A DNA stretch of 64,000 nucleotides from Cryptomeria japonica (lineage: Eukaryota; Streptophyta; Pinopsida; Cupressales; Cupressaceae). Shown here in pieces: positions 1 through 12,306 of the stretch (positions are counted from its first letter, which is position 1; each line of letters opens with the position of its first letter). The DNA is taken from NCBI RefSeq assembly GCF_030272615.1, contig NC_081409.1, positions 911,360,340 to 911,424,339 of the forward strand. The letters are read 5' to 3'. The notes beneath the pieces were generated by a model, which worked only from the letters and a program-made list of their open reading frames with translations, was not told the DNA's origin and ran no database searches. The position numbers and the translations under genes are program-made.

Positions 1-1416
1 TGTTCTATTTTCTTGTTATCTTTTTCCACTTAAGTGGAAGGGTCGGTCCATCGTTAGAGAAGGGGTCCCTTTATAGGTCTTTGCCTTTTCCTAAGTTTTA
101 TTTTATTTTATTGTTTGCCGGGTGTTCTAAGAAACGTGCATCTTATTGTTGATCTAACAAATGGCATTGTTTTGCTATGCAAAGATGCGTGCTATTTACC
201 TTTCGCAAAGCAATGAAAGGGCGGCAAGCCTAGCAGATAGATTGGCTTGCGAATAAAGAACATGCATCTCCAAGATGATCTGACGCCATGCATGGTTTCA
301 CATTGTCAAATAACAAGAAGTTTATCTTTCACGAAGCAGCAAAAGGGTGGTGGGCCCGACAAGTAAGCAGCTTCCAAGAATAAAGAACGTGCATCTTCAA
401 CATGATCTAATATCAGGTGATGTTTTGCATTGAAAAGGTGCAAGATGTTTACCTTTCATAAAGCAACACAAAGGTAATAGGCTCGGCAGGTAAGTGGCTC
501 CCGAGTTAAAAACCGATCAACTTGAAGTTGATCGGATGCCGCATGTTGTTTAGCAATGAAAAGTAACACAATGTTTATCCTTCGCGAAACAAATCTGGTT
601 GTGACATGGCGGATTAGGTGGCGATACAACTAGATGTATGAATACGAAGGAAAATGATTTGTCAATAGGACACGTGGCTCCAACTAGTTTATGAGTTGGT
701 TCGCTCGATAAAGTGGCAATGTTACTGAAATTCATAGTTTAGTGAGGCACATGGCAGTTCAGATGTGGATCCTGATAGAATTCTTGAGCTAATAAGTGAT
801 AGCCACGTAGAGATATTAACCGACAGTTTGCAAATGAGTGGATTTGCACAGAGGGCCCACTTTGAAGGCTAAAGGAGTTAACGGCCTAGCAACTTGAAGT
901 TGATCTGATGATGCGCGTTGTTTCACATTGCAGAGATGCGCAAAGTTTACTCTTTGCGAAACGATGAAAGGATCGTGGGGCCCATTTCTAAAGAAGGATG
1001 ACTCAGGTAAGGTAAAGAACATGCACATCTTGCATGATCTAATGATAGGATTTGTTTCGCATTGTGGAGATGCGCGGAGTTTACTCTTCGCGAAACAACG
1101 AAAAGGCAAAACACTCAGATAATTTATGTGGTCCTTTGGAGCCATTTTTCGAATTCAATTATGAATTAATTGCCAAAGCATGTGGCTTAATTATTTCTAA
1201 TCAGTGCTCAGTCGCCGCAATAATCTTCACATCAGTTGAAACTTTGGCATCAATTTGAAGAATCTTGAAGAGGAAGCAGTGCACAGAGCAAAATTTTTCA
1301 AGCAACAAGTAAGTTTCTGCAAATTGCTTAACAATTACAGTTGAATTGGTATCACTAGGTGTTTGATTTCTCAAGAAATTTGTCTAAGATTTAATTGAAA
1401 TAATTGTAATTCTGAG
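1..1416. repeat. Degenerate ~125-bp repeat units upstream of the split ORF
   Basis: No gene is visible here. A unit recurs with the pattern: (a)aagaacRTGCATCTT, then a GATCTAA-like box, then TTGTTTYRCATTG, then TTTACTCTTCGCGAAACAACGAAAGG. Copies begin near 131, 255, 382 and 507, and again near 881 and 1011, so the spacing is about 120-130 bp within each cluster. The copies are strongly diverged. A TTGGTATCACTAG stretch at about 1343-1356 faintly resembles a tRNA-Met primer site, and CAAGTAAGT near 1306-1314 resembles a splice donor. Neither is decisive. The region could be a long 5' untranslated or LTR-like region of whatever encoded the ORF at 1417. Confidence 0.6.
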
Positions 1417-2758
1417 ATGGCACCACGAAGAGATTTCACGAGGAAGGTTAATTACCAAGAGAGGGCCATTTGTGATGAATTTTTAGAGCAATTAACTAGG
1501 TCCACTAATGCTCCAGGTAAAATGAAAGAATTGGTGCCTAAAGCTTCCCGCCTGAGAATTGGTGATGGCCTATACAATAAAGGGAATTGGTTGAGAGATC
1601 CCGAGTTAGGAATATCAGGTTTGGGACTTTTCAAAGTGGATTTTAGCTAGAGAAATTCCCCTGCTCTTCTGAATAGTATATGGGAACTAGATGTTGGGAA
1701 GCTCATAGTCCCTGGGGTTTTCATGGGCGTGGACCTATTAACCCAAATTGCCAATAATTATGATCCCAATACTAGGACTATAAAGAATGTAAATGGAGGG
1801 TCCCTAATTCAAATAAATGATGATGAGTTTAGGAGAGTTTTTAGACTCAGTGAAGTATCAAATTATTTAGAGCCCATCAATTTTGAAACACTTGCAAAGG
1901 TCTATGATGCACAAAGAGACCACCTCAGAAATGGCCCCTTGAAGGAATTATTCGCCAAAATAGGAGGATTGACAATTGTAGGCCCTAGCACCATGGAACC
2001 CTTCTCTTTAAACCTATTTACTTTGAGGGCTAAAGGGATGTAATTGTCCTTATGTCAGATTCTTGGGGAAGATGCAGAAACTACTATGCCAACCCACTAT
2101 ATGCTAATGATAGCACAAATTTTGAACCCATCTTTGGCAGTAACTTTTGATTTTGCACCTTATCTCACTGATGTCATTCATGAGGGATTGATAGGGATAA
2201 AGAATGCTAAGGTGGACAGACTTTTGGGGTGGTATTCTGTCCTTATGCACATGTTTTTATTTAAATGTGTTGAATATTTTGCTAATGAAATGGACTTGCA
2301 TACAGAAAAGGATGGAGAGGAGATGCATGTTGAATTATGGAGCACAATTCTGTCTTGGGATAGGGAAGATGCAAGTTACTTGAAGTTCGATAGATGTTTT
2401 GCATCCAGACTTAGAATCCTCTTATGCCCACAGAACCCTAGGATTCCTAAAACTCACCTTGAATTCCTTAGGCCTAAAGAGTTTGCTGAGGGTATCAACA
2501 TTGTACACAACTGGGGTGGTATATATCTATACCTTGTCTCTACTATATTCAGAGTTTATGGTTTCAAAGGAACTCCAAATTTGCTCCCCTATCAAGTCCC
2601 ATTGAAGATAGGAATTGCTGAGATATTGAGGCAAATTGGAGGTTTGCAAGAAGTAGAATTGACGAATAGGGCAAAAGCAACAATTTTTCCAACTGTTACC
2701 GTAGCACATCAGTTTTTAATTACCAAGGGCGGTTGGACACATTTTGATGATTTCTTTG
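1417..2758 (+). pseudogene. Segment A of a split, decaying ORF of unknown family
   Basis: An ATG at 1417 opens a frame that stays open to the gypsy insertion at 2759 except for two stops, at 1648 (TAG) and 2041 (TAA). The frame is the same on both sides of each stop, giving about 447 codons. The start MAPRRDFTRKVNYQ is basic, and the rest reads as a mainly helical globular region. I recognise no family. The frame ends in the residues DDFF at the insertion and resumes after it at 32765, so segments A and B were one coding region. Both stops are one transition away from CAG/CAA or TGG. The architecture (globular part, basic linker, then coiled coil in segments B and C) resembles transposon-borne plant ORFs. 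A cellular gene cannot be excluded. The ORF is clear; its function is unknown. Confidence 0.6.
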
Positions 2759-3880
2759 TGTGTGTGAAAAAGTGGTCTGTAAGCTGCAACCACAACACTT
2801 CAATTAAGTCATTATATGCATGGTTAATAATCAATAATCAATAAGTAAAAAACCATAACAAAGCGACTAATTGCCTTCTAAAAGATCCGAGTATAAGATT
2901 GCTCTCAGATTGTTATAAGCAATACCAGTGACTAGACTACACCAAGACGAAGGATTTAATCTATATGATATTAACTATATGGATGCAAGATGGATGAATA
3001 ATTCAAGCAATAATGGATGTAAAATGGATGAGTAAAATGGATGCAAATAATCTAAAAAAGCACAATAATCTTCAATGACTCCATAGTGAAATTAGTGTGA
3101 TAATAATGTCCAAGCATGTTCTCAGAAATCTCTGGGGTAAATTGAAATGAGAGCTGAAGATTGAATTTATAGAGAATTACCAAGAGAAAAAGCTCAATTT
3201 AGAATTAATTGAAAATAATTGAGAAATCAGGTTAAGTTAACCTTGAGATAGATTCCAATTATAGTTTAATTGAAATGTATTCAAATTAGAAGTCCAAGTT
3301 GCATTGGAAATAATAATAAATTAATTCCATGCATTTGTGATAAAAATAGATAATTCTTTTATTTATTCAAGAAAAGAGTCTTTTCAATGCAACTGAACTT
3401 CTTTTTTTGAAAAGCTTTGAGTTCCAATTTTAGAGAATAATTCAAAAATTCAATTTAATTGCTTTTCTGATTTCAAGTTCTAAATTTAGAAAAAGAAATA
3501 ATATCTCAAGTTTGATTTCTCTCTCAATTCAATTCTTTTATTTTAATTTCAATTCAACTCTTGTTTTGTAATTAATTACTCTTTTGTAATAAATTAATTC
3601 CTTTTGCATGATTAAATGGTAATTTATTAATTAATTAAATATGCAAGGATATTTAATAAATTAAAATAGGATAATTGATCAAAATGATATTCTTGGAAAT
3701 GATTCAATTAATTAAATGAATATTTAATTAATATTGAGTTACTGATTTGCCATGTGATGTTTGATGATTAAAGAATTAATAATGTTCTCAAGATTGATTT
3801 AATTGCCTTTGGTTAGGACCTTGGTGATGTTGTCGAGATTAGGGGCCCATGGTTTAGATGACCATTTTTAGGGTATTACA
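2759..3880 (-). repeat. 3' LTR of the Tat gypsy element
   Basis: This 1122-bp LTR matches the split copy at 24135-24842 plus 32334-32763 along its whole length. On the + strand it reads TGTGTGTGAAAAAG to GGGTATTACA. It is very AT-rich, with TTAATTAATT runs at 3590-3720 and an ATGGATG-rich patch near 2990-3050. The exact first base is ambiguous by 2 bp because of a (TG)5 run shared by both copies. Confidence 0.92.
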
Positions 3881-3895
3881 TTTTCCCCTCTTTGA
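3881..3895 (-). other. Polypurine tract of the gypsy element
   Basis: Directly next to the 3' LTR, the minus strand reads CAAAGAGGGGAAAA. This is the position and composition expected for the plus-strand primer of reverse transcription. Confidence 0.8.
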
Positions 3896-5597
3896 ATTAA
3901 TGTGCGAGCAGCGCGTTGGTTCAAAGAATGTGTGATGTCTAGGAGATGTCAGTTCTGAACTTGAATGATCACAAATTAGATGAAGAGCAAGGTGTTTAGC
4001 TTGATTCAAAGAGACAAAGCTGAATGAAGTCTGATTAAAGTGATACCGTTCCCAAACTTGATTAAACTAAGGAACGATAGAAACAAAAGATACCGAACTT
4101 GAACTTGATTGATCAAGAAGTGGATCTTACTGATCTAGAACTTGATTGAACTTAGATGTTGTGAGTGATGATAAAAATCAATCTTGAACTTGAATGATCA
4201 AGATACAATGAGGATAAATTGTTCATCTTGATCAAGAAATGAATACTGAACACCTGCTTAGATTGAGTGTGATCAAAGATACTCTTTAAACTTTTGATTG
4301 AGTTTACACGAATAATCAGCTTGATTTGAAGTGATGAAACTGACTAATGTTAAGATATTTCTTCAGATGAAAGACAAATATCAGCTTGATTTGAAGTAAT
4401 GAAACTGATATGCCCCTAGCGATTGATTTGATTCAGATAATCGAGAGATCTCAACTTGATGTGAAGCGATGAAGCTGAGATGCCCCTTAGCAATAAGAAT
4501 TGATTTTCTTTAGTTAAAAATATTTTACTCGACTTGAAGATATAAGGTCATAAGGTCATGAGTATGCCCCCTCGGGAGCGAAATCGAAAGATAGCGAGGG
4601 TACATGATAGGCAATTGTTGGCGATAATAAGTTATTTGAGCACAAATTGATCCTAAGGATTTTTTGAATAATTTGGCACTGATTGATGAAATTGAGCGTA
4701 GAGTTGATCGTGAAGAATTGAAATTGATATTCAGCATTGAAATTGAGCGTAATTTGAAGAAAGAATGAGCATTTGATGAAAAGAGCGCTAAGCAGTCCAA
4801 ATTGTAAAATTGACTAGCAAAATGATCTCGAATTTCAATTTCGATCCCGAAAATGGAATAAGAACGATCAAATTAGCTAAGGGTACAATTTTCATGTCCA
4901 TCGGAGCAAGTTGAAAAATTAGGTTTTTGGCTATATATGGGACAAAAGTGTCATTTTCAAATCATTTTAACCCTCCAAGTTTGAAAATTCAAAAATCCTT
5001 CTGTGAAGAAAATGGTGGTCCCTACTCGTCAACATCAATTCGAGCGCCAGAGACGTCATAATCGACCCTAAAACTATGAGCCAACGGTAAGTGATTGATC
5101 TTAAGCTTCTTTATGTTTTCAATTTTGAATTTTTTGGGCTCATTTTTCAAGTTTTTCGCATGTGTGGGGTTGGGTTTCATGTTTTATCGTGCGAGACAAG
5201 ATCCTATCTCGTACGAGTAACTAGTAAAATTTCTTTTGTTGTTTGACATCATTTAAATTGTTGTTCGGGATGCACCCTCATATCGTACGACAGGTATGTT
5301 AAAAGACTATTTTGTCGTGCAAGACCCAATAGTTTGTCGTTTGGGGTTGTTTTGTCATGTGAAAGCTATTTCTGACTCGTACGAGATTCTATCTCTCTAT
5401 GTTTTGTCATTCGGGAGACAGTGAGCATTTTTGAAGGTCTAAACGTGAAATTTTGATTTTGCATTTGACTTAGTTGGATTTACGTGATGTTTTACTTCTC
5501 TTATAGGCTAATGTGGAATGTTTTCTGTTGCTTTGTTGTTGGGTTTTTCTAGGTTCGATTACCTCTTGTGCTCTTTAGATACATTTATCCTGCTACT
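3896..5597 (-). other. Gypsy 3' non-coding region with short repeats
   Basis: No gene is visible. A 27-bp motif, CAGCTTGATTTGAAGTGATG followed by AAACTGA, recurs at 4317-4343, 4382-4408 and 4452-4478, spaced 65 and 70 bp apart. CTTGATYGATCAAGA-like palindromic pieces are scattered through 4080-4260. Palindromic TCGTACGA and variants (TCGTGCGAG) recur at about 5188-5390 and are shared with the leader of the same element. Confidence 0.6.
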
Positions 5598-7394
5598 ATG
5601 GCATTAGTTTGACATTTATCTGAGGTTGAGTAGGCTCATATTGATGTATGTGGTTTGACTCATCTTCTTGGTTTGCTAGATATCAGTGTGAATCACGGAA
5701 TGCTCATGGCATTGGTAGAGAGATTCCATTCAGAGCATAACACTTTTCATCTGCTAGTGGGGGAGTTGACTATCACTCTTGAGGATGTATATAGGATCCT
5801 CCGTATCCCTTTTGCTAGGATAAGGTGGATTGCAATTCAGGACACCTTCCAGGATTATAGGCAATGAGGCATGTCTTCAGAGATCCTGACATTTTGACTC
5901 ATTCCATTAGTTGGGACATATTGATGAGCAGATACAATGAGGAGTTTCCTCTGGCATGTTTGTAGCAGAATTCATAGGATGTTTTCTGATGCCAGATAGA
6001 GGGCAGCAGGGTTTCCAGTGTGGTTGGGTCAGGATGTTGATGAGATTGATGGATTCCCCTTAGAGGCTTGGTTGGGGTTCTTACTTGCTTGCTCACATGT
6101 ATCGCAAGATGCATGAGATCGTGTATAGAGATGGTCGAAGCATGGCCACAGGTGTATATATTTTACAGGTTTGGGCTTGGGAGCATCTTCCTGTTTGTCG
6201 GCCAGTGGTAGATGATAGTAGAGAGCTTGGGCAACTGATTATATATAGGTATGCTGGTTATATTACGCAGCCCCATCTGGGTAAGATAGATTTTTGGCGG
6301 CGATAGTTAGACGATTTGATAGCCATAGTGTAGAGACCTTATAGAGGTTTGGAGCCTTGGGATGACTGGCGGCTAGTCCATAGGGACCTTTTTGTCACGC
6401 GCCCACTTATTGGGAGATCACAGACCATTGTGGAGCGGTTCGTTGTATCAGGGGTGATGAGGTAGTATGGCTAGTCTCAGGGGATCTCACAGGAGTATAC
6501 ATTGTATGTGCGTTACGCGGATGAGGAGAGACAGGGATGGTCTCCACGATTATCTTATGCCTTGGCCATGTAGGAGCTGACTAGTCTACAATGCCTCAGA
6601 TGGGATTACATGGATCATGTTGCGGATGTGGGGGTATTTCCCCAATACAAAGAGTGGTTCCAGTAGCATCCTTTTCCTAGATTTACTGATTCAGGTGAGC
6701 AGGCACCTCGCATAGAGGATATTGAGGATGATGCCCCCGCACAGGTACAAGGACAGGGTCCGAGACATGGATAGAGAGCAGACGCTCTGAGACGGATAGG
6801 TGGTGATCCTGGTACTAGTAGTAGTAGGGTTCTAGCTGAGGGTGGACAACAGAGGGGTGAGGGCGAATCCCTTGGGAGAGTAGGAGTGAGATTGGGTAGA
6901 GCTAAGGAGGAGTGAGCAACTCTGAGATAGGTCTGGTAGCGGAGGGAGAAGCAGGGTGGTACTGGAGGTGGAGATGGAGGTGGAGAGTTGGTGCGAGAGC
7001 AGGGGACAGAAATAGGATGGTCGATGAGAGCACGTCTTGCAGAGTTGCAGTCACAATTGACAGTGGCTCAGACTTAGCTGGCAGAGTGAGACCAGCAGCT
7101 TGCAGAGGTGAGGGCTGAGAGAGATTGGCAGTTGGCTGAGCTAAGAGAAGAGCGCGATTGTCATCTTGTGCCAATGAGAGTGGAGTGAGACACCCTCTAA
7201 CAAGAGGTTTTGCATCAGAATAGCAGGGTAGCCTACTATGTCGTAGCATATAGCGTGCTAGTTCCAGTAGCGCAGCGGGTGATTCCTTATTCTTAGTATA
7301 TGGCACGTTCTGAGGGAGCTCGGGCACCTCGACAAGATCTTGGTCATCAGGCTCCTCCTCCTCCACCAGGCGATGAGGGAGAGGCTCAGAGCTA
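5598..7394 (+). pseudogene. Antisense accessory ORF with plant mobile domain (PMD)
   Basis: This ORF runs opposite to gag-pol, between integrase and the 3' LTR. The start used is ATG at 5598; stops and frame changes follow throughout. Residues typical of the plant mobile domain are visible at 5700-5850 (LALVERFHSEHNTFHL as LVERFHSEHNTFHL, then GELTITLEDVYRIL) and at 6165-6210 (QVWAWEHLPVCRP). The C-terminal part, 6680-7394, is acidic, Gly/Arg-rich and then coiled-coil-like (repeated LAEL, QLAEVRAERD). Antisense extra ORFs with a mobile domain are known in Tat elements. Their role is not established. The domain is also found in host MAIN/MAIL proteins, so exchange between host and element is possible. 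This copy is broken and cannot be expressed as one protein. Confidence 0.75.
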
Positions 7395-9017
7395 GATATT
7401 CTTCTTGTAGCTTGGATATATTTTTTGTAGACACACCTATTTTTTTGTAGCCTACACGATTCTTGCTTCGATGGGAGTTTTCATATGTCATTCGATATCA
7501 TTTTGTATCTTTAGACTTAACATGATATATATATACAAGATCTGATTTGACTTCATCGTACTTGTATTGATTCATTTATGAGATGTATTTTATATGCTTT
7601 ATTCTATATGTATGGATTTCTTTTCAAAATGAATATATGTAATGCAAATGATTATGGATGTATATTTTTGGTTCTTTTCATATGCAAATAAATGAATAAG
7701 CAATGAGTAATATGAGTAATGCAATGTTTTCTTTTTTTCTATGCAGTAAGATGAATGTAGATGAGTAAATAATGAAATGTATGAAGCTATATTAAATGTT
7801 ATGTATGCAGCTAACATCTTAAAACACAAGTACTCGATTGAAGAAATGATGATAAATAGACCACTTAGTGTAAGAAATGATGATGCTTTCAGCTCTCATT
7901 CAAAAGATAAAGAGATTATTATCATACCGGAATCACTCTAAATTCACAAAAATGATATGCAAAATGATATGCGAAATGATATGTGAAATGATATGCAAAA
8001 TGATATGCAAAATGCATCCTAAACCTAGTCACTGGATTTAAAATGCTTAAGATTCATCATTGAGCATAACGAACACAACAAAAAGGTTAGAGTTCCTTTC
8101 TTTTTCAATGTGCAATATTAATTATCTTATCCGCAATGACCCTTTTTTCATTCATATCCTTGGACAAATTTCGTAGGGAACCGAATTGCATCATAAAGAA
8201 ATTCCCTCAAAACAGACAAAGAAATGATATGGACCTCCCTATAGCACACAAATAAGCGGAGTTGAGGTATGTGAGGCGGTTTCAGCTTGTTGTGAAGACT
8301 CTTATCATAGACACCCAGCTAATTTATATATTTCTAGATCATTTGGTTCATTCTTACCAATAGAAAACAAAGAAAATATTATGCCCCCAATCCTTGCTCC
8401 TCTTAGTCACAATAGACTTCTTTGAGTTACTCAGAGGGATAATAATCGAAAACCAATATAAAAGACAACACACAAAGAAAATTTTCATTCATAGCTCAAA
8501 CTGTTTAGTGATTGTTTTCCATTATGTTGTTTTGCTTATTTACTCAATGATAAAAACTCTTTGGTAGTTAGGAGACAGGTGATTGACTCAGAGTGGACGA
8601 CCACGATTCACTGACGGAAAGATGACTTGTTTGACACTGCTTAGGATATGTAAATTGCTCTATCAAGTAACCTAAGAGTAGGACGCTGATCAGTTTCAAG
8701 TCATGAGGGTTCCAACAAACCAGGATGTCATGAAAGTGACTGAAAAATATGTACAAGCGAAAGAAAAGATGCATGAAAGCGAGAAATGCCAACGTTGCAT
8801 TGATAGATGGAGCTCTTGAGTACAAGAGGCGCCTATTTGCGAAGTTTTCACCTGCTTGGTAGAGATTCATTTTTTTTTTACCAAGCTGCCTGTTTACCAG
8901 GTTTTCACCAGGGCATTTTCTTTCTTTTTATTTTTTTTTCTTTTGATGATTTTTCTCTTTTTTTTGTATTTTTTTTAGGACTTTTTCCAACTATACAAGT
9001 TTGTGGCACAGAGAATG
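7395..9017. other. Gypsy spacer between antisense ORF and integrase, with a 12-bp tandem repeat
   Basis: No gene is visible. At 7949-8016 the unit AAAATGATATGC is repeated about 5.5 times with few changes. T-rich stretches lie at 8868-8990. The spacer is AT-rich and may hold the shared 3' untranslated regions of the converging pol and antisense transcripts; that last point is inference. Confidence 0.6.
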
Positions 9018-10200
9018 CTAAGCGAAGAATTTCTTCAAGTGGATGGTGTTAATCAGTTCATGGAGTTGTTCTCCTTTTGAGTTTGAGAGTTGATAGGCAC
9101 CAGAGCCGAATACTATAGTAACAATGTAGGGACCCAGCCAGTTGGGTTCAAAATTCCCTTTATTGTCGCGAAACTGTTGATTTTTTGGATTTTCTCTCAG
9201 AACTAGGTCACCAACCTGAAATTCTCTTTGTCTAACTTTATTGTTATATCCTCTGGACATTCTCTTCTGACATACTCTGAGATGATCAAATGCCACTTAC
9301 CGATGCTCATCCAACAATTTGAGTTCTTGCAATCTAGATATTCTATAATCTTCATCAGTAACAAGACCTTGCAAAGAAACTCCTAGAGATGGTATTTCTA
9401 CTTCGATAGGTAGTACTGCTTCGGACCCATACACCAAAGAGAAAGGTGTAGCCCTAGCAGGTGTTCTGATACTTGTTATGTAAGCCCATAGAGCAGGATT
9501 GAGTTGCAGATGCCAATCCTTCCCAGATTTGTTCACTGTTCTATGCAAGATAGTCAGTAGGTTTTTGTTAGACACCTCAACTTGTCCATTACCTTAAGGG
9601 TAGTATACCGATGACCAGTGTTGCTTTATTTTGAATTTCTCACAAATATCATCTAGATCTTTATTCTTAAACTATCCTCCATTATCAATCACGATGGACA
9701 AAGGTATCCCATACCTACAGATGATATAGTTCATGATGAACAAGGTGACTTGTTTACCAGTTGCTTTAATGAGCAGAACTGCTTCTACCCACTTGGTGAA
9801 ATACTCAATGGCAATTATGATGAATTTATGTCTGTTGGATGAAGCAAGATATATCTAACCAATGAGATCAAAGGACCATTGTTGAAAAGGCCAGTGTGTT
9901 ATAAATGGTATGAGGTCCCTTATTGGGGCATGTATGAGATTTCCATGAAGCTGACATTTCTCACAAGTCTTAGCAAATTGGATGGCATCTTTTTCCATGT
10001 CTAGCCAGTAGTAGCCAGCCTGTAGTAGTTTCTGAGCTAAAGTAAGGCCATTCGAATGAGATCCAGAAATACCTTCATGGACTTCCGATAATGCACATTT
10101 AGATTCTTCAGTTTCTAGACATCTAAGCAATGTACCGTCCAAACCTCATCTAAATAAATCCTTAGCAATGATAACATACTGCGAAGCGTTTCAAGTTAGG
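9018..10200 (-). pseudogene. pol: Gypsy integrase domain
   Basis: Integrase inserts the DNA copy into chromosomes. The N-terminal HHCC-type zinc region is at 10142-9940 (HEGISGSHSNGLTLAQKLL ... CEKCQLHG). The core is partly readable to about 9580. The motif YYPxGNGQVE at about 9607-9580 has its Gln codon changed to TAA. The C-terminal part, with SLVYGSEAVLPIEVEIPS and then LVLRENPKN, runs to 9018. All pieces lie in one frame with in-frame stops only, so decay here is by point mutation. The C-terminus ends near IHLKKFFA with no recognisable chromodomain, as expected for the Tat branch. Confidence 0.85.
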
Positions 10201-10238
10201 TTTCTTTTCTCATTTTGAGTAAGATTTTTAGGGATAAT

Positions 10239-10790
10239 TTAGTCGCATAGATAGGAATAGATGTGGTTGTATCGGGATGAGTCATGTCCAATAATAGAAC
10301 AGACTATTTGGCTCTCAGGAGAATCATAAGTGGGGTAATATAACTCTTCCACTAGGAAATCAAAGCAAAAATTGGACTCATATAACTTAGGTATAGATGA
10401 CAAGGTAGCCATAGCATCTGTTGCTCTGTTTGCAGACCTAGGAATCTGTTGGAATGATACAAAAGCAAAATACTTCTTAAGATCATCAACCATTCTCTTG
10501 TAAGGCATCAGTTTCTCATCTCAAGTCTGATATGTATTGTTGATTTGATTAACCACCAATTGAGAATCTCCATAGATATACAATTCTTCAACCTTCCATT
10601 CAATAGCTAGTTTTATCCCATTCACCAAAGCTTCATATTCTGCAATGTTCTTTGTGCAAGGGAATAAAATCTTATAAGAATTTGGGATTGAATACTTCTG
10701 AGGAGTAATGAATAATATGCTAGCACTTGAACCATTTTGAGTAAAGGACCCATCAAAGAACATTTTCCAAGGTTGTTGAGTAAGGTGCAT
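10239..10790 (-). pseudogene. pol: Second (archaeal-type) RNase H of the gypsy element
   Basis: The domain begins WKMFFDGSFTQNGSSAS (first catalytic Asp) and continues KNIAEYEALVNGIKLAIE (catalytic Glu) and LYIYGDSQLVVNQI (second catalytic Asp). It ends in the IPRSANRATDAMATL region at about 10440-10400. It lies between the gypsy RNase H and the integrase in the same frame. A second RNase H at this place is diagnostic of Tat elements. A single stop between 10508 and 10521 splits it. Confidence 0.88.
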
Positions 10791-10871
10791 TACAGATTCA
10801 TCTGGAAACTCTATGTGTAGCGGTTCAGTGTCCTCAAGCAGAGCTTCAACAAGTTGATAAACAATTACTTG

Positions 10872-11230
10872 TCATTTTATGGCTTTGCGTTCCACATATT
10901 CAATGTCAAACTCTATAAGGATCATGACCCATTTCGCTAATCTTCCTGTAAGTGTTGCCTTATTGAGAAGATACTTGAGTGGATCAATTTTGGCCACTAG
11001 CTTGACTGAATGTGCTAGCATGTAGTGTCTCAGTTTTTGTGATGCAAAGACTAACTCCAAGCATACTTTTTCTATTATAGTGTAGTTCATTTCATAAGAC
11101 ACGAATTTCCTACTGATGTAATAAATAGCTCATTCCTTTTTGTTGTCATCTTGTTGCGCCAGAAGTGCCCCTAGTGATGAATCAGTTGCTAATATATAAG
11201 ACTAGTGGTTTACCCTGAATCAGTGGATTT
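10872..11230 (-). pseudogene. pol: Gypsy RNase H (connection) domain
   Basis: This follows the RT on the minus strand. Readable pieces are the residues around SSLGALLAQQDDNKKE (11205-11130), then YTIIEKVCLELVFASQKLRHY and LVAKIDPLKYLL, and TGRLAKWVMILIEFDIEY. These are the usual conserved blocks of the gypsy RNase H. A frameshift between this block and the RT, within 11103-11338, separates the upstream and downstream pol frames. Confidence 0.85.
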
Positions 11231-11337
11231 GACAGGTACTCTTTTATCTGCTGAAGATGTTGTTCACACTACTGATCCCAGTTATATATTACTCCTTTTC
11301 TCAATACCTTTGTGAAAGGTTGATCTTTGTTTGCTGG

Positions 11338-12291
11338 CTAAGAAATGAATCGTCTGATGGATTGGAGACATCCCTGTAGACTTCTCATTTGAGTGATGTT
11401 CTTCGGAGGTAGAATTTCCATCATAGCTTGGACCTTCTTAGGATCAACCTCAATTCCCTTCTTTGAAATGATATAGCCAATTAGTTTACCAGATGTCACT
11501 CTGAATGCACACTTCTTTGGATTTAACCGGAGTTTGAACTTTTCCATTCTGTCGAGTATAGGACCTAACTCTTGAATATGTGTTGATATTTTCATAGTCT
11601 TCACTAAGGTGTCATCAACATAATCTTCCATATTCTTATGCATCATGTCATGAAAGATAGTTATAACTGCTCTTTCATAGGTCGCTCTTGCGTTCTTTAG
11701 CCCAAATGGCATGATGTTCTAGCAAAAGGGTCCCCATGCACAGGTGAAAGCTGTCTTTTCTTGATCTCCTAGAGCTATTTTGATTTGATTGTATCTGGAG
11801 AATCCATCCATTAGTGAATACATTTCATACCCAGCAATCATGTCGACTATCATATCAATATTTGGTAATGGAAAGTTGTCCATCAGACATGCTTTATTAA
11901 GATCTCTGAAGTCAGTACAAACTCTGATAGACTTGTTTGCCATTGACACAGGTACTATGTTTGAAATCCATTTGACATAATCTATAGCTCTGATGAATCC
12001 AGCTTTGAGCAATTTTTCTAGTTCAGCCTTGACTAATAGTGCTACATGCGGGTGCATCTTATGGAGTTTTTACTTAACTGGTTTTACTCCTAGTGTAATT
12101 GAAAGATGGTACATAATGAGATCAGGATCCAATCCTGGCATATCAGAGTACGTCCATGCAAAGTTTATTTTCTTTTCTAAGAATAGCTGAGTGAACTCCT
12201 TCAATTCTTCTGCTGATAGTGATTGAGCTACATGAATGATGTGTGGTGTCTCTTGACTCCCAATGTTCACTGGTTGAGTTGGCTCGATCAA
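11338..12291 (-). pseudogene. pol: Gypsy reverse transcriptase
   Basis: The frame reads VKAELEKLLKAGFIRAIDY, then RVCTDFRDLNKACLMDNFPL, then the motif A region SLMDGFSRYNQIKIAL, then MPFGLKNARATYERA, then the catalytic box YVDDTLV at about 11610-11590. These are the canonical RT motifs in order, with both catalytic Asp residues present. In-frame stops occur near 12064 and 11716; the latter interrupts the WGPFCxNIMPFGLKNA segment. The frame is continuous with the spacer upstream, to about 13236. Confidence 0.93.
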
Positions 12292-12306
12292 TATGGAGGA
12301 CCTTTC

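Noticed and set aside
1306-1345. A 5' intron before the 1417 ORF
   Set aside because: CAAGTAAGT looks like a donor, but the nearest acceptor-like AG would give an intron far too short; no decisive branch or acceptor site.
7599-7829. 76-codon minus-strand frame rich in Tyr, Ile and Ser
   Set aside because: Low-complexity AT-rich spacer of the gypsy element with no conserved feature.
7949-8016. CRISPR-like array
   Set aside because: Direct 12-bp tandem repeats with no spacers, in a plant retroelement.
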